Shown piece by piece: positions 48,595 through 57,538 of a DNA stretch of 64,000 nucleotides. The DNA is from Pseudomonas vranovensis DSM 16006 (GTDB lineage Bacteria; Pseudomonadota; Gammaproteobacteria; Pseudomonadales; Pseudomonadaceae): the NCBI RefSeq assembly GCF_000425805.1, contig NZ_KE384458.1, forward strand, positions 129,014-193,013. The letters run 5' to 3'. The notes under the pieces were generated by a model. That model ran no database searches. It was not told the DNA's origin and saw only the letters and a program-made list of their open reading frames with translations. The translations under genes were made by a program, and so were the position numbers. Position 1 is the stretch's first letter; each line of letters begins with the position of its first letter.

Positions 48595-49509
48595 TCAGGC
48601 GTGCCCAGGCTGCTGCGTGCAGGCGTTCAGGTCTTCGAGGAACGCGCGCAGTATCGGTGGTGGCGTTACGCCGCGACGGGTAATGACGTCGAACGGTGAT
48701 GTCAGGTCCAGTGTGCTGGCGCCCAGGCGGCGCATTTCTCCAGTCTTGACCCACTGCTCGGCGAAATGTACGGGGAGGAAGCCGATATACGCACCGGAGA
48801 TGATCAGGATCGCCGCCGCCTCGATGTTCTCGACGGTGGCCGCGGCCTTGGTCATGCCCAGTTGCTCCAGATCGTACTCATGCATGTAGCCACGCACGAC
48901 GATACGGCAGGCGCGAACTTCTTCGAGCAGGCGGCCGTTCGATGCTTTGCTGGCGTGCAGCGGATGGCGACGGCCACAGTAGAGTCCCAGGGCTTCGTTG
49001 TAGAGGGGCAGATAGGACAGCCCCGATACGCGCAGGGGGAAGTGACCGATGGCCAGGTGCAGGCGACCGTCGAGCACACGCTCCTCCAGCTCGGCAGGGG
49101 CACCGATGTAGATGTGCAGGTGGGCGTCGTGGCCGCGCGAGACAAAGCGCTGGGTGGTACGAGGCAACGGCGAGTCGGGGTCGGTCAGGGTGGAGTCGAT
49201 GATGCCCAGGTTGAGTTTGCCGCTGATGTGCTGCTTGAGGACGTCGGCGTCCAGGCAGAAGCTCTCGACCGCGCTAAGCAGGCGCACGGTGGCCTCATGG
49301 ATGGCCACGCCTTGCTCGGTCAGACGAAAGCCACTGCGCCCGCGTTGGCACAGCTTGACCCCCAAACGGGTTTCCAGGTGGGTCATCTGTTCGCTGATCG
49401 TCGACTGACCGGCATTCAGCGCGGCCTGCGCCGCGGAAAAGCCACCGCACCTGACGATGGTGGTGAAAACCCTGAGCAATTTAAGGTCGACATCGTGGAG
49501 CTGAATCAC
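48595..49509 (-). CDS. LysR-family regulator
   Basis: A 304-aa LysR protein: N-terminal HTH (HDVDLKLLRVFTTIVRCGGFSAAQAALNAGQSTISEQMTHLE; residues 1-60) and a periplasmic-binding-like effector domain. GTG 49509 is favoured, as GGAGG ends 5 nt before it but only 2 nt before the in-frame ATG at 49512. It is divergent from the ureohydrolase gene at 49811, so I infer it controls that cluster, much as GbuR controls guanidinobutyrase gbuA in P. aeruginosa. It is not MexT by sequence or position. Confidence 0.88.
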   Translation of the reverse strand: MIQLHDVDLKLLRVFTTIVRCGGFSAAQAALNAGQSTISEQMTHLETRLGVKLCQRGRSGFRLTEQGVAIHEATVRLLSAVESFCLDADVLKQHISGKLNLGIIDSTLTDPDSPLPRTTQRFVSRGHDAHLHIYIGAPAELEERVLDGRLHLAIGHFPLRVSGLSYLPLYNEALGLYCGRRHPLHASKASNGRLLEEVRACRIVVRGYMHEYDLEQLGMTKAAATVENIEAAAILIISGAYIGFLPVHFAEQWVKTGEMRRLGASTLDLTSPFDVITRRGVTPPPILRAFLEDLNACTQQPGHA

Positions 49510-49810
49510 CATCGCCTCCCGACTGGGCATCACATCGTGACAGCTGATATGAACGCACCGGCTTTGTTGTTTTTTTCAAGCTAACCACGCGCATGGGTCG
49601 ACCGCAATGCCTGGTTTCTGAAAATGCACCGGGTACCAGTGTGGGTGATTTGCCGATAACCCTCATTCATTCGAATACTTCGGATTCGCCGATGTATGCA
49701 TCTGCACTTGCGGATTTTTCCATGTCTGGCCTGCCGCCATAGTGGTTGCAACGGAGGTCGAGCAGTCGCCCCGTCTCCTGACCAGAACAATAACGTGGAG
49801 AAACTCGAAC
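49510..49810. promoter_or_regulatory. Divergent LysR/ureohydrolase control region
   Basis: A 301-bp gap holding the two divergent promoters. CGAAT at 49672-49676 and ATTCG at 49684-49688 form a 5-bp dyad with a 7-bp spacer, roughly midway. It is a plausible but weak LysR site. No sigma-54 motif and no small gene is seen. Confidence 0.4.
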
Positions 49811-50782
49811 ATGGCAAAGCACGGTTATGAATCCGGCCGTCTGAACCTGCCCTTCGTGGGCCATTGCACCTTCGCCAAGTCGCCCATTTGCACAGATTGG
49901 GCAGCCATTGATGCCGACGTGGCGATCCTTGGCGCGCCCAACGACATGGGGACCCAATGGCGATCTGGGGCACGCTTCGGACCACGCGGTATCCGCGAGG
50001 CCTCGACGCTGTTCTCGTTCGGCCATGCCGGTGCCTACGACTTTGAAGATGACGCCACCTACCTGACCGATGACCAGTTGCGCATGGTCGATGTCGGCGA
50101 TGCCGATATCGTTCACACCGACATGGCCACCAGCAATGCCAATATCGAGGCGGCTGTGCGCCAGATCCTCGCGGCAGGTGCCATGCCGGTGGTCCTGGGC
50201 GGTGACCACTCGATCCACGCCCCGGTGATCAAGGCCTTTGAAGGTCGCGGGCCGATCCACATCGTGCATTTCGATGCGCACCTGGACTTTGTCGATGAGC
50301 GCCACGGTGTCCGCTACGGCCACGGTAGCCCGCTGCGCCGCGCTTCGGAGCTGGATCATATCGTTGGCATGACCCAGATGGGCATCCGCAACGTGTCTTC
50401 CTCCAATCGCGACGACTACGATGCTGCCCGCGAAGCCGGGTCACAGATCCTCTCGGTGCGCGATGTGCGGCGCCTGGGCTGCGAAGGGGTGATGGCGAAG
50501 ATCCCCGAGGGGCGTGATTACTACATCACCATCGACATCGACGGTTTCGACCCGTCCATTGCCCCCGGCACGGGGACGCCGAGTCATGGCGGTTTCTATT
50601 ACTACGAAGTGCTGGAAATCATCCAGGCGTTGGCCCGACGCAGCCAGGGCCGGATCGTCGGCATGGACCTGGTGGAAGTGGCGCCGGCCTACGATCCGGC
50701 GGGGGTCACCTCGATCCTGGCGGCGCAACTGCTGATGAATAGCATCGGTTTCATCTTCCACGCGCGCGCCAATGCCCGCTGA
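49811..50782 (+). CDS. Agmatinase-family ureohydrolase
   Basis: A 323-aa manganese (or nickel) ureohydrolase. The metal-binding motifs are complete: GGDHSIHAP, VHFDAHLDFVDE and ITIDIDGFDPSIAPGTGTP. It should release urea from a guanidino substrate. It differs from my memory of P. aeruginosa GbuA and GpuA and starts with a distinct HGYESGRLNLPFVGHC block, so agmatine, guanidinobutyrate or another guanidino acid are all possible. It is followed by an aldehyde dehydrogenase 14 nt on. Confidence 0.88.
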   Translation: MAKHGYESGRLNLPFVGHCTFAKSPICTDWAAIDADVAILGAPNDMGTQWRSGARFGPRGIREASTLFSFGHAGAYDFEDDATYLTDDQLRMVDVGDADIVHTDMATSNANIEAAVRQILAAGAMPVVLGGDHSIHAPVIKAFEGRGPIHIVHFDAHLDFVDERHGVRYGHGSPLRRASELDHIVGMTQMGIRNVSSSNRDDYDAAREAGSQILSVRDVRRLGCEGVMAKIPEGRDYYITIDIDGFDPSIAPGTGTPSHGGFYYYEVLEIIQALARRSQGRIVGMDLVEVAPAYDPAGVTSILAAQLLMNSIGFIFHARANAR

Positions 50783-50796
50783 TCCGGAGAATTCCC

Positions 50797-52305
50797 GTGG
50801 ACAACAAGGTAAAAGCCTACCTGCAGGCCTTCGGCGTTTCCGAGGCGACCCAACGATTTCTCTCCAAGCCCCAGCGCATGTTCATCGACGGTGCCTGGCT
50901 CGAGGCGAGTGACGGCGCCAGTGCCGAGGTCATCGAGCCTTCCACCGAGGGTGTGCTGGCGCGAATCCCGATGGGCACCGGCGAAGACCTCGACCGTGCG
51001 GTGCGTGCCGCCCGCGCGCAGTTCGACGGCGGCCCCTGGAGCCAGCTCAAGCCGTTGGAGCGTGAACGTCTGATTCATCGACTGGCTGATCTGATCGACG
51101 CCAATGCCGAGGAACTTGCACAGATCGAATCCATCGACATGGGCAAGTCGGTCGTCCAGGCGCGTGCCGTGGATATCCAGGGCACGGTCGATACGCTGCG
51201 CTACTTTGCCGGCTGGGCCAGCAAGATTCACGGCCGTACCGTCGAACCCTCGCTGCCAGGCAACTACCTGGCCTACACCCGCAAAGAAGCGGTGGGCGTG
51301 GTAGGGGCCATCGTGCCCTGGAACTTCCCGTTGCAGACCATGGCCTGGAAGCTCGGTGCGGCCCTGGCGACCGGCTGCACGGTGGTGGTCAAACCGGCTG
51401 AGTTGACCTCGTTGTCCGCCTTGCGCTTCGCCGAGCTGGTCCAGGCGGCAGGGATTCCCGATGGCGTGCTGAACATCGTTACCGGGCGCGGCAGTGTGGT
51501 GGGCACGGCGATGTCCAGCCATCCGGGCATCGACAAGCTGAGCTTCACTGGCTCCACGCCGGTGGGGTGCTCGGTGGGCAAGGCGGCGATGGATCAGATG
51601 AAGCGTCTGACACTCGAGCTCGGTGGCAAGTCGCCGGTGATCGTCTTCGCCGATGCCGATATCGAGGCGGCGGCCGAGGCGGTCGCCAACGGCGTATTCT
51701 TCAACTCGGGGCAGGTGTGCGATGCGGGGACCCGCGCTTATGTCGAGCGCAGTATCTATCCGGCGTTCCTCGAAGCGCTGGCCAGGTACACGGCTACCTT
51801 GAAGATTGCCCCGGGCCTGGACCCGGACTGCTTCATCAGCCCCATGGTGTCGCGTCAGCAACAGCAGCGGGTGCTGGATTACATCGCCTTGGGCAAGGCC
51901 GAAGGGGCGCAGCTGTATTACGGTGGTGAACCGCTCGAGGGCCCTGGTTTCTTCGTGCAGCCGACGATCTTTGCTGACTGCAACAACGCCATGCGTATCG
52001 TGCGCGAAGAGATTTTCGGGCCGGTGCTGGTGACCATGCCTTTCGACAGTCAGGAACAGGCCCTGGCCCTGGCCAACGATTCCGCGTTCGGCCTGGCAGC
52101 GGCGATTTACTCCAATGACCTGGGCAGGGTCCACGGATTGATTCCGCAATTGCGTGCCGGAACCGTATACGTCAATGCCCACAGCACACTTGACCCCTCC
52201 ATGCCGTTCGGTGGCTACAAACAATCGGGCTATGGCAAGGATATGGGCGCCGAACAACTGGAGTTCTTGCTGGAGACCAAGGCGGTCTGGATCACCTTGC
52301 CCTGA
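50797..52305 (+). CDS. NAD(P)-dependent aldehyde dehydrogenase
   Basis: A 502-aa ALDH. Catalytic Cys308 is in FFNSGQVCDAGTR, general base Glu274 in LELGGKSPV, and the cofactor region has IVPWNFPLQTMAWKLGAALA and SFTGSTPVG. It resembles aromatic/amino-aldehyde enzymes (phenylacetaldehyde or guanidinobutyraldehyde type). GTG 50797 is preceded by GGAGAATTCCC. In this cluster it would convert an aldehyde, perhaps from the GMC oxidoreductase, to the acid. A terminator-like hairpin follows. Confidence 0.92.
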   Translation: MDNKVKAYLQAFGVSEATQRFLSKPQRMFIDGAWLEASDGASAEVIEPSTEGVLARIPMGTGEDLDRAVRAARAQFDGGPWSQLKPLERERLIHRLADLIDANAEELAQIESIDMGKSVVQARAVDIQGTVDTLRYFAGWASKIHGRTVEPSLPGNYLAYTRKEAVGVVGAIVPWNFPLQTMAWKLGAALATGCTVVVKPAELTSLSALRFAELVQAAGIPDGVLNIVTGRGSVVGTAMSSHPGIDKLSFTGSTPVGCSVGKAAMDQMKRLTLELGGKSPVIVFADADIEAAAEAVANGVFFNSGQVCDAGTRAYVERSIYPAFLEALARYTATLKIAPGLDPDCFISPMVSRQQQQRVLDYIALGKAEGAQLYYGGEPLEGPGFFVQPTIFADCNNAMRIVREEIFGPVLVTMPFDSQEQALALANDSAFGLAAAIYSNDLGRVHGLIPQLRAGTVYVNAHSTLDPSMPFGGYKQSGYGKDMGAEQLEFLLETKAVWITLP

Positions 52306-52317
52306 GGAACAGGGCAA

Positions 52318-52356
52318 GCCTGCGCCGCTGATGGTTGGCGGGCGGCGCGGGCTTTT
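52318..52356 (+). terminator. Terminator-like hairpin after the aldehyde dehydrogenase
   Basis: GCCTGCGCCGC and GCGGCGCGGGC pair over 11 bp (one G-U) with a 13-nt loop and a short TTTT tail. It may reduce transcription of the downstream transport and oxidoreductase genes relative to the hydrolase. Confidence 0.6.
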
Positions 52357-52402
52357 CACATGCATCGTATTTCAAGAACAAGAACCTATCGAGGTGATGC
52401 CC

Positions 52403-52582
52403 ATGAACAGCCAAGTGGATGTAGAGCGTGCGCAAGACCTGGACAGGCGCATACGCGCCTATGAAGAACTGGAGAGGAGGGCCGACTGGCCCGGGGCGCT
52501 GAGTGCCGGCGATTTCGTCGCACTGGCACTGCTGACGCTGGTGATGGTTGCCGGTGCCTACTTTGTGGGAGGCCATCCATGA
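52403..52582 (+). CDS. Small membrane protein, 59 aa, coupled to the NCS1 permease
   Basis: A hydrophilic helical N-terminus (residues 1-33, rich in Arg/Glu) followed by one TM helix (GDFVALALLTLVMVAGAYFVGG). ATG 52403 fits GAGG 8 nt upstream; the ATG at 52397 is only 2 nt from it. Its stop overlaps the permease start (ATGA), implying coupled synthesis in a fixed ratio, like small partner subunits of some symporters. I recall a similar small gene before the transporter beside gbuA in P. aeruginosa, not verified. Confidence 0.75.
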   Translation: MNSQVDVERAQDLDRRIRAYEELERRADWPGALSAGDFVALALLTLVMVAGAYFVGGHP

Positions 52583-54048
52583 ACCCGTCCAGAGAGCAGG
52601 AATTTCGCCTCGGTGCCGAGCGTGGCGATACGCCGTTGCTGCCCAATGAGCGGGTGTGGGGCTTCTGGGGCTTCGCCTATGCCAACTCGGCGTTGGCTGT
52701 GGCCACCTGGGTGTTTTTGATCGGCGGTGCGACAGCGCTGTTTGTCGGGCCTTTGCAGGGCATCAGTGCGATCGTCATCGGTAACATCATCGGCGTGATT
52801 CTCGCAGCGTCTTCCACCTGCCTGCCGTGCGGCAAGTACGGTGTCGAGCAGTTCACTTACTTGCGCAGCATGTTCGGCCTCAACGGCAGCCGCCTGGTCT
52901 ACATACTGGCTGTGGTCGTGCTGACCATGGGCTGGCTGGCGGTGCTGGGGCTGATGTGCGGGCGGGCACTGGATAACCTGGAGACCCTGGTGCAGCACAA
53001 CCAGCCTGACGGCGACGGCTGGCTGGTGACGGCGGGCGCCTTGCTGGCCATCGTCCTTGCGGCGCTGGTCGCCATGCGCGGGCCGGACATGATCCGTCGG
53101 TTGAGCGCAGTGATCGCGCCCAGCCTGATCCTGATCATGCTGGCGCTGATGTACTTCATTTCCCAACGCTTCAGCTTCGCCGAACTGCTGGCCATGCCGC
53201 CATTGCAGCCGCCCTTTGCCGATCAGCGCATCAACTTCATGATCGCCGTGGAAATCAATATCGCAGCCGGGTTCTCCTGGTGGCCGTACATCGGCAACCT
53301 GTCGCGGTTGTGCAGTAACCAGCGTACTGCGTTCTGGCCCAACCTGGTGGGCATCTTCGGCGCCGCTGCACTGGGCGAAACCGTCAGCCTGTTCGCCGCC
53401 TCCACCCTGGGCAGCAGCGACCCTACCACCTGGATGCGCCTGGCCGGTGGCGTGGGGTTCGGCGTGGTGGCGCTGGGCTTCCTGGCGCTGGCCAACTTGA
53501 CCGGTATGGTCAATATCCTCTACACGGCGGTCATCGGCCTGCGACAACTGGCAGGGGAGCGCTTGCGCAGCGTGCGCTGGGGGGCACTGATCGGGTTGTT
53601 CTGCGTGATTCCGGTCATCATCGTGCTGTGCTTTCCGGGCATCTACGACGGCTTCTTCATCTTTCTGGTATGGACCTCTGCGCTGAACAGTGCGCTGGCG
53701 GGGATCGGCATTGCCGATTACTTCTTCCTGCGTCACCAGCGCGTGAACCTGCGCCATGTCTATGCCGCGCAAGGCGCATCACCCGTGCGTTTCTGCGGGG
53801 GGTTCAACCCTATCGCATTGCTGGCGCTGGTGGCGGGATTCGCAATCTACGTGGTGGTGTTCAACCCGCAGACGCTGGCCTACACCAACTTCTTCACCTT
53901 CGCTACGGCATCGCTGCCGTCCTGCCTGCTGGCGGGGCTGGTTCACTACGGCCTGACCCGGCTGCTGGCAACGCGACTGGGCTGGGGCGGTTATCCCAAG
54001 GGCAATGAACGCAACATCGAGGCCCCAGGCTTCGGCGCAAAGGACTAA
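52579..54048 (+). CDS. NCS1-family (purine-cytosine permease-like) transporter
   Basis: A 489-aa inner-membrane symporter with about twelve spans. Family features: PNERVWGFWGFAYANSALAV at the start, CLPCGKYGVEQFTYLRSMFGLNGS, and a middle helix GFSWWPYIGNLSRLC. NCS1 members carry nucleobases, hydantoins, thiamin or similar nitrogen compounds. In this setting it is the likely importer of the guanidino (or precursor) substrate. It overlaps the 59-aa gene and lies 4 nt before the GMC gene. Confidence 0.9.
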   Translation: MNPSREQEFRLGAERGDTPLLPNERVWGFWGFAYANSALAVATWVFLIGGATALFVGPLQGISAIVIGNIIGVILAASSTCLPCGKYGVEQFTYLRSMFGLNGSRLVYILAVVVLTMGWLAVLGLMCGRALDNLETLVQHNQPDGDGWLVTAGALLAIVLAALVAMRGPDMIRRLSAVIAPSLILIMLALMYFISQRFSFAELLAMPPLQPPFADQRINFMIAVEINIAAGFSWWPYIGNLSRLCSNQRTAFWPNLVGIFGAAALGETVSLFAASTLGSSDPTTWMRLAGGVGFGVVALGFLALANLTGMVNILYTAVIGLRQLAGERLRSVRWGALIGLFCVIPVIIVLCFPGIYDGFFIFLVWTSALNSALAGIGIADYFFLRHQRVNLRHVYAAQGASPVRFCGGFNPIALLALVAGFAIYVVVFNPQTLAYTNFFTFATASLPSCLLAGLVHYGLTRLLATRLGWGGYPKGNERNIEAPGFGAKD

Positions 54049-54052
54049 AACC

Positions 54053-55738
54053 ATGAACAAGCATTATGACTACATCATCATCGGTGCAGGCTCTGCCGGC
54101 TGCGTTCTGGCCAACCGCCTGACCGAGGACGCCGGTACTTCGGTGCTGGTCCTGGAATTTGGCGGCAGCGACCGCAGTGTGCTGATCCAGATGCCCAGCG
54201 CCTTTTCATTACCGATGAATACCAAGAAGTACAACTGGCGCTACGAGACCGTCGCCGAACAGCACCTGGACGGTCGGCGCCTGCACTGCCCACGAGGCAA
54301 GGTGCTCGGTGGATCCTCCTCGATCAACGGCCTGGTCTACATCCGTGGCCACGCCTGTGATTTCGACGAATGGGAGAGCCTGGGCGCGAAAAACTGGGGC
54401 TATCGCAATTGCCTGCCCTATTTCAAGCGTGCCGAGACCTACAAGTTCGGTGGTGATGACTATCGCGGCGGCGCGGGGCCGCTGGCCACCAACAACGGCA
54501 ACAACATGCAGAACCCGTTGTACGGCGCCTGGGTGGAAGCCGGTGCCGAGGCGGGCTATATCAAGACCGACGATTGCAATGGCTACATGCAGGAAGGCTT
54601 TGGGGCCATGCATATGACGGTGAAGGACGGTGTGCGCTGGTCCACCGCCAACGCCTACCTGCGCCCGGCCATGTCCCGCCCCAACCTGACCGTTGTCACC
54701 CATGCGATGACCCGGCGCATTCTCCTCGACGGCAAGCGTGCGGTGGGCGTGGAGTACGACGAAGGTGGCGTGACCCACAAGGTCTATTGCAACCGCGAGG
54801 TGCTGGTATCGTCCGGGCCGATCGGTTCGCCGCATCTGTTGCAGCGCTCTGGCATCGGTCCGCAAGCGGTGCTTGAAAAAGCCGGAATCGAGGTACGCCA
54901 CCACCTGCCCGGGGTTGGCGAGAACCTTCAGGACCATTCGGAAATCTACATCCAGTACGCTTGCAAGGAGCCGGTGACGCTCAACGGCAAGATGAACCTG
55001 CTGGGCAAGGCGCTGATCGGTCTGCGCTGGCTGCTGTTCAAAGACGGCCTGGGTGCCAGCAACCACTTCGAGGCGGGTGGGTTCATTCGCTCGTCCAAGG
55101 GGCTGCGTTGGCCGGACATCCAGTTTCACTTCCTGCCGGCAGCCATGCGCTACGACGGTGACAAACCATTCAAGGGGCATGGATTCATGGTGCTGACCGG
55201 GCCCAACAAGCCCAAGAGCCGTGGCCATGTACGGGCGCTGTCGGCGGACCCTTATCAGCACCCGGAAATCCGCTTCAACTACCTGGAAAGTGAAGAGGAT
55301 CGCGAGGGCTTCCGCCGCTGCGTGCGCCTGACGCGGGAAATCATCGCCCAGCCGGCCATGGACCGGTTCCGCGGCGAGGAGCTGGCGCCGGGGCCGCAGG
55401 TACAGACCGATGAACAGATCGACGCGTTCGTGCGTGCCAACATGGAAAGCACCATGCACCCCTGCGGCTCCTGCCGCATGGGCGAGGATGACATGGCCGT
55501 AGTCGATTCCTCACTGCGCGTACGTGGCCTGCAGGGGCTGCGGGTGATCGATTCTTCGGTGTTCCCCAGCGAGCCGAATGGCAACCTCAATGCACCGACG
55601 ATCATGCTCGCCGAACGTGCCGCAGACCTGGTGCGCGGGCGCGAGCCCCTGGCGGCGGCCAATGTTCAGGTAGGCCTGGTCGAAGGGTGGGAGAAAGAGC
55701 AGCGCAGTCGTGCGCCCAAGCGCAAGGTGCGCGCCTGA
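54053..55738 (+). CDS. GMC-family FAD-dependent alcohol oxidoreductase (BetA-like)
   Basis: A 561-aa flavoprotein close to choline dehydrogenase in pattern. FAD-binding motif YIIIGAGSAGCVLANRLTED; GMC signature 1 RGKVLGGSSSINGLVYIRG; signature 2 SSGPIGSPHLLQRSGIGP; catalytic His in STMHPCGSCRMG and the Asn partner in NGNLNAPTIMLAE. It oxidises an alcohol to an aldehyde. There is no betB/betI next to it and the ALDH upstream is not BetB-like, so choline is not the obvious substrate. A REP palindrome follows at once. Confidence 0.92.
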   Translation: MNKHYDYIIIGAGSAGCVLANRLTEDAGTSVLVLEFGGSDRSVLIQMPSAFSLPMNTKKYNWRYETVAEQHLDGRRLHCPRGKVLGGSSSINGLVYIRGHACDFDEWESLGAKNWGYRNCLPYFKRAETYKFGGDDYRGGAGPLATNNGNNMQNPLYGAWVEAGAEAGYIKTDDCNGYMQEGFGAMHMTVKDGVRWSTANAYLRPAMSRPNLTVVTHAMTRRILLDGKRAVGVEYDEGGVTHKVYCNREVLVSSGPIGSPHLLQRSGIGPQAVLEKAGIEVRHHLPGVGENLQDHSEIYIQYACKEPVTLNGKMNLLGKALIGLRWLLFKDGLGASNHFEAGGFIRSSKGLRWPDIQFHFLPAAMRYDGDKPFKGHGFMVLTGPNKPKSRGHVRALSADPYQHPEIRFNYLESEEDREGFRRCVRLTREIIAQPAMDRFRGEELAPGPQVQTDEQIDAFVRANMESTMHPCGSCRMGEDDMAVVDSSLRVRGLQGLRVIDSSVFPSEPNGNLNAPTIMLAERAADLVRGREPLAAANVQVGLVEGWEKEQRSRAPKRKVRA

Positions 55739-55740
55739 TC

Positions 55741-55810
55741 GCTATCGCCAGCGGCTACAAGCCCCGTAGTCGCTGGCGATAGCCTGCGATCGGCCGCGCA
55801 GCGGTCGTGC
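55741..55810. repeat. REP-like palindromic element, copy 2
   Basis: GCTATCGCCAGCGGCTAC (55741-55758) is an inverted copy, with one mismatch, of 55766-55783, forming a long hairpin 2 nt after the GMC stop. The adjoining 30 nt (55781-55810) are identical to 48171-48200. It likely protects or ends the GMC transcript. Confidence 0.8.
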
Positions 55811-55835
55811 TCAGCCAACACCTGCCCAACCAAGG

Positions 55836-55955
55836 CGGACTGAATGCGTTCCATTGGAACGAAACCGCTACAGTGACCCCGAGCGCAGGGTTTATGACGC
55901 TTCAGCTCCGCTGGGATGCCTGAATATCCACTTTTCATGGAGTGACTTCATTACA
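55836..55955 (+). promoter_or_regulatory. GcsR-type activator sites upstream of cycA (three 18-bp dyads)
   Basis: Three 18-bp elements of one pattern: CGGACTG-AATG-CGTTCCA (55836-55853), TGGAACG-AAAC-CGCTACA (55855-55872, one base after the first) and TGGAGTG-ACTT-CATTACA (55938-55955). They match, in reverse, the TGTAACG-N4-CGTTCCG consensus I recall for P. aeruginosa GcsR, with one to three mismatches per half. They lie 40-160 bp upstream of a -24/-12 promoter, a normal place for enhancer sites. The remaining sequence of this 358-bp gap holds no gene. Confidence 0.75.
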
Positions 55956-55995
55956 CCCGATCACTGCAACCCCGAATAAAACCACGCATTTTCGC

Positions 55996-56012
55996 TTGGC
56001 ATAGACCTTGCT
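55996..56012 (+). promoter_or_regulatory. Sigma-54 promoter of cycA
   Basis: TTGGCATAGACCTTGCT has the invariant GG and GC doublets with exactly 10 nt between them and matches the TTGGCA-N6-TTGCT core. It lies 85 bp upstream of the cycA start. Confidence 0.85.
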
Positions 56013-56096
56013 CTTTCATGAGGACTCAGCCGCACGGACTGAGGTGTTTGAACTTGTGACGTTATAAAAACAATTAAACTAGCAAGGTAAAGCCTA

Positions 56097-57515
56097 ATGA
56101 AAAAAACACTACCGGGTCCGCCTGACAGCGAAGCGCACGCACTCCAACGAAATCTCTCCAACCGGCATATCCAACTGATCGCCATCGGCGGTGCCATCGG
56201 TACCGGCCTGTTCATGGGCTCTGGCAAGACCATCAGCCTGGCTGGGCCCTCGATCATCTTTGTCTACATGGTCATCGGCTTCATGTTGTTCTTTGTCATG
56301 CGGGCAATGGGCGAGTTGCTGTTGTCCAATCTCAACTACAAGTCGTTCATCGACTTCTCCGCTGATCTCCTCGGACCCTGGGCAGGATTTTTCACCGGCT
56401 GGACCTATTGGTTCTGCTGGATAGTGACCGGTATTGCCGATGTAATCGCGATCTCTGCCTATTCACAGTTCTGGTTCCCGGATATCCCGCAATGGTTGCC
56501 GGCACTGAGTTGTGTTGGCCTGTTGCTTTCGCTCAACCTGCTGACGGTGAAGATGTTCGGTGAACTGGAATTCTGGTTTGCCATGATCAAGATCGTGGCC
56601 ATCTGTGCCTTGGTCTGCACCGGCCTTTACATGGTGGTCGCGGCCTATCAGTCGCCGACTGGCAACGTCGCGTCGCTGGCCAACCTGTGGAATGACGGGG
56701 GCATGTTTCCCCATGGCGCCATGGGCTTCTTCGCCGGTTTCCAGATCGCGATCTTTGCCTTTGCCGGGATCGAACTGGTAGGGACCACGGCGGCAGAAAC
56801 CAAAAACCCCGAGCGCAATCTGCCCCGGGCGATCAACTCGATTCCGCTACGCATCATCGTTTTCTATGTATTTGCGCTGATCGCAATCATGGCGGTTACG
56901 CCGTGGCGTGATGTCGTTGCCAACAAGAGCCCCTTCGTCGAGTTGTTCGTGCTGGCTGGGCTGCCGGCGGCTGCCGGGATCATCAACTTCGTGGTGCTTA
57001 CCTCTGCCGCCTCTTCGGCAAACAGTGGCGTCTTTTCCACCAGCCGCATGCTCTACGGCCTGGCGGTGGATGGTGATGCGCCCGGCAAGTTCAAGGCATT
57101 GTCCAGCCGCGCCGTGCCCTCCAATGGCCTGATTTTTTCCTGTGTCTGCCTGTCGGTCGGGGCGCTGGTGATCTACCTGGTGCCGAACATGCTCGATGCC
57201 TTCACTCTGATCACCACGGTGTCGGCGATCCTGTTCATGTGTGTCTGGTCGATGATCCTGTTGTCTTACCTGGCGTACCGCAAACAGCGTGACCACCTGC
57301 ACCGCGCCTCGAAGTACCGGATGCCGGGTGGCATCTTCATGAGCTGGGCCTGCCTGGTGTTCTTCGTTGCCATGCTGGTCTTGCTGGCGCTGGAAGACGA
57401 CACCCGCAAAGCATTGGTGTTCGTGCCAGTGTGGTTCGTGATCCTCGGCCTGGCCTACCGGTCGATCCGCCAGAAAAAGACGGAGGGCGTGCAGTTGTCC
57501 TACGACGCGGATTGA
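56097..57515 (+). CDS. cycA: D-serine/D-alanine/glycine transporter, CycA-type
   Basis: APC-superfamily proton symporter, 472 aa, twelve spans. It is very like E. coli CycA as I recall it (RNLSNRHIQLIAIGGAIGTG; LLGPWAGFFTGWTYWFCWIV; ELVGTTAAETKNPERNLPRAINSIP). It should import glycine and small D-/L-amino acids. Its promoter is of sigma-54 type with GcsR-like sites, and gcsR follows 81 nt after its stop, so uptake is tied to the glycine cleavage genes downstream. Confidence 0.93.
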   Translation: MKKTLPGPPDSEAHALQRNLSNRHIQLIAIGGAIGTGLFMGSGKTISLAGPSIIFVYMVIGFMLFFVMRAMGELLLSNLNYKSFIDFSADLLGPWAGFFTGWTYWFCWIVTGIADVIAISAYSQFWFPDIPQWLPALSCVGLLLSLNLLTVKMFGELEFWFAMIKIVAICALVCTGLYMVVAAYQSPTGNVASLANLWNDGGMFPHGAMGFFAGFQIAIFAFAGIELVGTTAAETKNPERNLPRAINSIPLRIIVFYVFALIAIMAVTPWRDVVANKSPFVELFVLAGLPAAAGIINFVVLTSAASSANSGVFSTSRMLYGLAVDGDAPGKFKALSSRAVPSNGLIFSCVCLSVGALVIYLVPNMLDAFTLITTVSAILFMCVWSMILLSYLAYRKQRDHLHRASKYRMPGGIFMSWACLVFFVAMLVLLALEDDTRKALVFVPVWFVILGLAYRSIRQKKTEGVQLSYDAD

Positions 57516-57538
57516 TCACTGTATCCAGGAATTCACTC

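Noticed and set aside
48595..49509. LysR gene as mexT, the regulator of mexEF-oprN
   Set aside because: A lipoprotein gene and a REP element separate it from the pump, it is divergent from the ureohydrolase, and its sequence does not recall MexT.
54053..55738. Choline dehydrogenase betA
   Set aside because: The GMC signatures fit, but betB, betI and a choline transporter are absent and the neighbours concern a guanidino substrate, so the specific name is not justified.
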